Origin: Hirundichthys speculiger
Lineage: Eukaryota > Chordata > Actinopteri > Beloniformes > Exocoetidae
Reading direction: 5' to 3'
NCBI GenBank assembly: GCA_018398805.1
Contig: JAGFBZ010000289.1
Span: 4,481,001 to 4,545,000 of the forward strand
DNA: 64,000 bases
Shown here: positions 60,301-64,000 of the stretch, piece after piece
Layout of the letters: each line of letters begins with the position of its first letter
Numbering within the stretch: position 1 is the first letter of the stretch
The notes under the pieces: generated by a model
What the model was told of the DNA's origin: nothing
What the model saw: only the letters and a program-made list of their open reading frames with translations
The model's database searches: none
Position numbers and translations under genes: made by a program

Positions 60301-63300
60301 TCACAAGATACAGAGTTTGCTGAAAGAGGCAAAAGACACACCACATTGCCACACCTACAAAGTGAGTAAGGAAGTCGGCATAATGAGTAGCGGCTTTAGC
60401 GAGCAGATGATTGCATTAGTGGTTAGCAGTGGTTAGCAGTGGTTAGCTGCTACCTGCAATTTGCAGGTAGCAGCTAGCGGGCTAGTGGTAAGGGGTAAGG
60501 GGTAAGGGGAAGTTTATGATCTGGGCCTAAATGTGTGCTGTGGTAAGTTGTTTGAGTATTCCAGTCCTTTTTGTTTTTTGTTCATTTTTGGAAGAAATGG
60601 TTTCTGTGTGTCCCAGATGAAGGTTTTTGCCAAATTATGGCACAAACCATTAGTATACTGAATGGCTTTTAAGTGTTCTGAAATGGAATATCAACATCAG
60701 GAAGTGGTAAATGTATTCCTGCCCCAAGTATTTTTTTTTGCCCTGTGGCCTGAAATACAAAAACCGATGCACGTGAAAAAAAGAAAATCAAGTTGACAAG
60801 GAAAAAAAAAAAGAAAAAACACACTAAACATCTCAGGTTCAGACTAAGTGTAAAGTCAGAAAAGTGTAAGTGTGAGAATCTCTGCTTCTTTCTGATTTAG
60901 GGTTATGATTTGGGAGACATCTGTGGCACTTTTTTCTTTTCACATCAATTACAAGCGTTCTACTGTGACCAATCTAGACCAATCATGTCTCCCTGTACAG
61001 ACAAACATACACATCTCCAGCAGACGGCAAGCCGGCATTTGGAACATGATTCCTCCTTATTTTGTGGCTTACTACACAGAGGAGCTCAGAGACCTGGAAA
61101 GTCACAAACATGCCAGGCAAACATTCAGATTTCTAATTAGGTCATCAGTGAAGGCTTGTAAGAGCTGACAGCTACAGACACACTGCTGTTTTCATCACTT
61201 TATTTCCATGTTGAAGCGCTGCCTTTGTGTTCAGGACTCGAGCCATGACAAGATTCATGTCAAAGTAGGAGGTTTACACTTCCAGACAATGTTGATGCAG
61301 ATTCTGTGCAGCGATGGAAAACATGATATGAAATGTTTATTCATGCTGACTGAACTGCTGTCCTCACGTCACAGAACCAGGAAGATAATTTCAAGAACAA
61401 ATACAGCTGAAGTCTTTCACATCTGTAATTATTGGTCAGTGAAATTTGACTGGCTGTGAAGGAGGCATTTTGAAGTTAGCCAAGTGCTTCTGTAGCTACT
61501 GTCTACAACTGAAGCCTTTTACACGCATATCAAATTTGAGTTTTTGTCCCCACAATTTTTTCACGAGATATTGACATGTATGAGTTGTAGACTCTGGATC
61601 TTCCAAGGAACCAGAGGCAAAAAGAATTTTGGCTCTAGCCCATGAGAGCAAGATATTAGGTAAAATACAAATAGTCTTGCTGTAGCGTCACCTAGAGGTC
61701 TGCAGAGGTCATAACATTTGTCAGTTTTGGATCTATGTACCAAGTTTAGTATCTTCATGCTTTACGGTTATTCCTGTCCAACCGCTTTTATGGCAGAAAC
61801 ATCAATAATAAGATGAACCCTAAATACTACTCTTAGTTCTTAGTGCTCACTGGGATGACAAAGTCATGTAATAAACTTTAACTGAACACTTTAACTTTTA
61901 CAGAACACTTACCCAGGGAAGGTGATCTCTAAGTTACAATAAACTCTATTACTTCTTTGCATGTCAAAACTTCTTTCAGCAACTTTGGATCCTTGTTAGG
62001 ACTATCAGAGCATTAGACTACTGATACAGAGGCTGAAACTAAATGTCAAACACTCAACAACAGAGGCTTGATGTAAACTGCTTCCTGACTGAATCCTTTC
62101 ACCAGTCTAGCTTTCTGAAGTCCATATTTCTGTCATCTGGAGAATCCAACATTTGTCAGCTTTTACCAACAGTTTGATCTTGAAGTTCCTTAGAAATATA
62201 ACTCTTCCTTTCGCTTGGATCTCTGCTGTTCCACTCAGAGTTGAAAGCTTTTACAGTCAAAGAGAGTTAATGAGATGTTTATTCTGAGAAAGCGCTGGAT
62301 TCATTAGAGATTTACATGATCGCAATTAAAAATCCTTGAAAAATCTGCCAGGCTCTGAGTTCAAATATTTGTGGCTGGAGCACAAGTGTTTGGTCAGCTT
62401 CCTGTCTGGGTAAACGCAAGCCCAAATTGGCACCTTTCATTCACCGACTGGTACCGTGTGTTCCCTCTAGGTTTATCTGATTGGTTTGCTGTGAAGGGCC
62501 TGACTTTACTACATGTTCCTACAGAGAATTTCCCAAATGGTTCTATGAAACAAACCATTTGACACATGAAATGTAACCAGCCACACTGACTGGGAGGCCA
62601 AGCACAGAACAGCTAGGTGGAAGATTGTAATCTTTTTATTCAATCATGTACCTTTTTCTGTGTAATCATTTATTGTGATAAAAAAGCACATATTTTCCTT
62701 TGTGATCCTTAAATGAGTATTCTTTGCATTCTATGGCTCAGCAGCAGGATTGATGGACTAAGAGGCTAACGAAGCCATTGAGGCCCAGATTTAAGAAACA
62801 GACACATTTTTCATGTGACTTTAAATCACAAACCGAACCAATGAGAGAGTTGAGGTTTACAGATGAGATACTAAAACTGTGTTGCTCTACAAACATGGAC
62901 ACAGCCAGCGTGGAGACGTAAACCTCGACTTATATAACAGCCAGTTATCATCACAGCCTACCAGGATTTCACAAAAGTTAATCTTCCTTGGTGTAATCAA
63001 CAGTGAATTGCTTCATGCAAAAACGGAACTATGATAATTATTTTTTTCTGTCCTAAAACGCACTGCTCTTGCTTGATAGTTAAGGAATAGATTTTGGGGT
63101 AATCACATCTTCTTTCTATGCAGTTAACTTTCATCTGAACTTAAATATTGCTGATATAGTTTTTACTTCTACACCAAATACTGAAAAAAAAGACAGAAAA
63201 CAGGCAAACACAGAAACATGTAAAAGGAAGGAAAAGACTAAATGTAGAGGTGAAAAAACAAGAAAGCAGAGAGACAGAAGCTTTAGGTTTTAGGGCGGAG

Positions 63301-63910
63301 GTGTGAGAGAAGATTGTCACCTGTCCTCCTTTAGGCTGATACTTGATGTTCTCCGTGGAGCCGATCTTGGACTTGATGTTCTTGAAGTCGGGCAGCGGCT
63401 GGTTGATGATGCGGAGCTGTTTAGGTGTGGTTGCAGGTGATTTGGGTGGGGTGCGGACCACGGCCACCTTCCTCTCCTGACTGATCAAACTAAGGGAGCG
63501 CGGAGTCCCGGGGGTCCTCGAAGACGACGAATAGCTAGGAGGGGTTCCCGGAGTGATGGCAGTAGAGCCGGGGGTGCGGGGGGTGGAGTGGCCGCTGCGA
63601 GCCGAACGGGAGCGCATCGATTCTGTAGCTGATGTGGACGAACATACAGCCGAAAGTTGAAGCTGTACTATTATCCCAAATTATGCAGTTGTTGAAAATA
63701 TATTGAAAAAGTCTGCAATGATTATCTGTTCTGAATGTTTCCGACAAAACAGTGCAATCTTAGCAAACAATTACTTCCTAATACAATACACTGCAACACC
63801 TTGTTTTTTTTCTCTGTTATAATGATTAAGGTGTTTCTAAAATCTCCCCCTACCTGTCATACTAGGAGCTCGTCCTATCCTGTGCTCTGCCCTCATCTCA
63901 GTGTGAAATG
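45160..63910 (-). CDS. map2: map2, microtubule-associated protein 2, C-terminal half (5' part outside window)
   Basis: The exons encode the proline-rich region, the tubulin-binding repeats and the C-terminus of MAP2, a neuronal dendritic protein that binds and stabilises microtubules. The 3' end reads [17 protein letters not shown] and [17 protein letters not shown], which is MAP2 and not tau (tau has AKTDHGAEIVYKSP). Repeat exon sizes 93, 82 and 113 bp and their phases are the same as in tau and mammalian MAP2. R1 (63321-63622), R2 (52598-52690), R3 (51042-51123), R4 (46391-46503) and the last exon (45160-45381) join in frame. R2 is the optional repeat in mammals. An extra degenerate repeat exon lies at 57539-57620. 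Confidence 0.95.
45905..46085 (-). mobile_element. SINE- or LINE-tail-like repeat
   Basis: It contains TAGCTGCTCCCTATTTGGGG TCAGCAGAGCGGA, then CTCTTCCTGGCGCAACCGGG ATTTGAATC. The order follows a widespread teleost repeat (GCTGCTCCCTTTAGGGGTCG CCACAGCGGA). It lies between the last two map2 exons. Confidence 0.55.
46391..46503 (-). CDS. map2: map2 repeat exon R4 (113 bp)
   Basis: The exon encodes [20 protein letters not shown] then [17 protein letters not shown]. It matches mammalian [11 protein letters not shown] and [15 protein letters not shown]. It enters after one codon base and leaves in phase 0 at ACA/GTGAGT. Confidence 0.96.
46504..51041 (-). other. map2 intron between R3 and R4
   Basis: A Tc1-derived fragment is likely at 48470-48860 (CCTGTTGCATGAACCAGTTT GGGTCGAGCTTTTGGACA). 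A GC-rich part at 49020-49380 ends in an AATAAACTGTTATTC-type tail and might be a solo LTR, but its limits could not be set. Nothing coding was recognised. Confidence 0.4.
51042..51123 (-). CDS. map2: map2 repeat exon R3 (82 bp)
   Basis: The exon encodes [20 protein letters not shown] then [23 protein letters not shown] is the classic tubulin-binding repeat with the conserved Cys. It has phase-0 entry, one base left at exit, and a CCAG/GTATAG donor. Confidence 0.96.
52598..52690 (-). CDS. map2: map2 repeat exon R2 (93 bp)
   Basis: The exon encodes [20 protein letters not shown] then [11 protein letters not shown]. It is phase 0 at both ends, so it can be skipped without a frame change, as R2 is in mammals. 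[13 protein letters not shown] and SAGGGN fit. The parts VFIPSV and DRRGY differ from the usual V-I-NKK and KDNIKH. Confidence 0.9.
53130..53500 (-). mobile_element. RTE/Rex3-like LINE reverse-transcriptase fragment
   Basis: The minus frame 53207-53479 reads [18 protein letters not shown] and [24 protein letters not shown] (53345-53356) is the reverse-transcriptase catalytic box. CPQVEEF-like text follows in another frame, so the copy is broken. It lies in the map2 intron before R2. Confidence 0.75.
54922..56423 (+). mobile_element. Full-length but dead Tc1-like transposon (about 1.5 kb)
   Basis: The ends CAGTTGAAACAAGAAGTTTA and, inverted, CAGTTGAAACCAGAATAAAC are Sleeping Beauty/Tdr-type terminal repeats. 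TA follows the right end at 56424. Transposase parts appear in several frames: [14 protein letters not shown], then [28 protein letters not shown]. Stops and shifts between them show it cannot make an enzyme. It sits in the map2 intron between R2 and the extra repeat exon. Confidence 0.85.
56451..56530. repeat. 33-bp inverted repeat hairpin
   Basis: Arms 56451-56483 and 56498-56530 are inverted copies with one mismatch and a 14-base loop. The core is GGACTTCCTTTTCTTG against CAAGAAAAGGAAGTCC. A third, partial copy (GAAAAGGAAGTCCAGG) lies at 56582-56597, followed by GGACCTGGATGGCTGAGAGT. It starts 28 bases after the end of the Tc1 copy. Confidence 0.85.
57539..57620 (-). CDS. map2: Extra, degenerate tubulin-binding repeat exon of map2 (82 bp)
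   Basis: The minus strand reads [20 protein letters not shown] then HSPHPIQ between a TTCCTATAG acceptor and a GTATGT donor. It resembles tau/MAP2 R2 ([20 protein letters not shown] KH) but lacks about four residues before the Cys, and the PGGG end is lost. Entry is phase 0 and exit phase 1. It could join to R4 (phase 1), but not to R2 or R3 without a frameshift. It is either a rarely used alternative exon or a fading duplicate. Confidence 0.6.
57840..59730 (-). other. map2 intron, unassigned part
   Basis: No exon or clear element. ACTATAAATAAAATATAGGC at 58990 is TATA-like but isolated. A-runs are at 57845-57869. Confidence 0.4.
59737..60527. mobile_element. GGGCC-ended MITE, copy B (791 bp), opposite orientation to copy A
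   Basis: It is bounded by TAA on both sides (59734-59736 and 60528-60530), with ends GGGCCCTATCTTCC and, inverted, GGCCCAGATCATAA. Text such as GGCGTTCCACCTGTTAAACC AATCAGTGCGTCAGTAGCC matches the reverse complement of the copy at 10149-11055. It has many GCTAC and TAGCGG units. The right end has GTGGTTAGCA three times and GGGGTAA repeats. The 3-bp duplication fits PIF/Harbinger MITEs. Confidence 0.78.
60531..63320 (-). other. map2 intron before the R1 exon
   Basis: Part 61500-61790 has the style of the dispersed repeat at 19500-20320 (GTACCAAGTTTAGTATCTTC). Nothing else is recognised. Confidence 0.4.
63321..63622 (-). CDS. map2: map2 exon with proline-rich region and repeat R1
   Basis: This 302-bp exon encodes [20 protein letters not shown], then [50 protein letters not shown] and [15 protein letters not shown]. 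It matches the MAP2 phosphorylation-rich SP/TP segment and R1. The acceptor is TACAG and the donor CAG/GTGACA. Confidence 0.97.
63854..63910 (-). CDS. map2: Probable map2 57-bp cassette exon
   Basis: Between CTTCTGCAG and GTAGGG lies a 57-bp stretch encoding [19 protein letters not shown], whose last base joins the next exon in frame (T-E-S-M-R). Both ends are phase 1, so it can be skipped. I do not recall its mammalian match, so the call rests on splice sites and frame. Confidence 0.55.
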
Positions 63911-64000
63911 CTGCAGAAGGGAAAGATGAAAGTTTTAGGATTTAGTGACAGGAAGGAAAGAGAGAGGGGAAAAAAAGAAGACTGGGGATTGAGGTTTGAG

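Noticed and set aside
63141..63320. Extension of the map2 R1 reading frame past the splice donor
   Set aside because: The donor CAG/GTGACA and the R2/R3 phases show that coding stops at 63321; the rest is intron.
1..64000. CRISPR arrays, rRNA and functional tRNA genes
   Set aside because: No regular spaced repeats and no rRNA signature. The tRNA-like boxes belong to SINEs.

Overview
This window is nuclear DNA from a ray-finned fish, most likely a teleost. Its three protein genes have vertebrate exon structures, and the spaces between them are filled with typical fish repeats: Tc1-like and hAT-like DNA transposons, a V-SINE (DANA/Mermaid type), tRNA-derived SINEs, and L2-like and RTE/Rex3-like LINE fragments. 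Bacterial features (operons, CRISPR arrays, ribosome binding sites) are absent. I cannot name the species.

Layout. (1) 702-17754, minus strand: the first 18 coding exons of cps1, mitochondrial carbamoyl-phosphate synthetase. They cover the transit peptide, the small (glutaminase) domain and the first part of the large synthetase domain; the rest lies before position 1. (2) 17755-35600: an intergenic stretch of repeats, with nested transposons at 24.9-27.1 kb and a candidate regulatory patch near 28.2 kb. (3) 35708-42283, plus strand: complete six-exon myl1, skeletal fast myosin essential light chain, with a TATA box and a poly(A) signal. (4) 42790-45160: the convergent 3' ends of myl1 and map2. 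(5) 45160-63910, minus strand: the 3' half of map2, with four tubulin-binding repeat exons, the terminal exon, one extra degenerate repeat exon and one probable small cassette exon. The 5' part of map2 lies beyond 64000.

The order and relative orientation map2 > myl1 < cps1 match human 2q34, but the human genes lying between these three (LANCL1, ACADL, KANSL1L, RPE, UNC80) are not seen here. The three genes do not share a pathway: cps1 acts in nitrogen and urea metabolism, myl1 in fast muscle contraction, and map2 in neuronal microtubule stability. They are linked by ancestry only.

Main points: the cps1 glutaminase domain keeps the catalytic Cys-His-Glu set, so this is a glutamine-using CPS III type rather than mammalian ammonia-only CPS I. 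Its exon 1 carries a one-base frame disruption that maps to an A4 run. map2 has an extra, eroded tubulin-binding repeat exon whose splice phase allows only some combinations. Several non-autonomous transposons have clear ends and target duplications, including a 946-bp foldback element inside a Tc1 copy and a TTAA-flanked element inside a hAT. No wholly new biological system could be supported from sequence alone.
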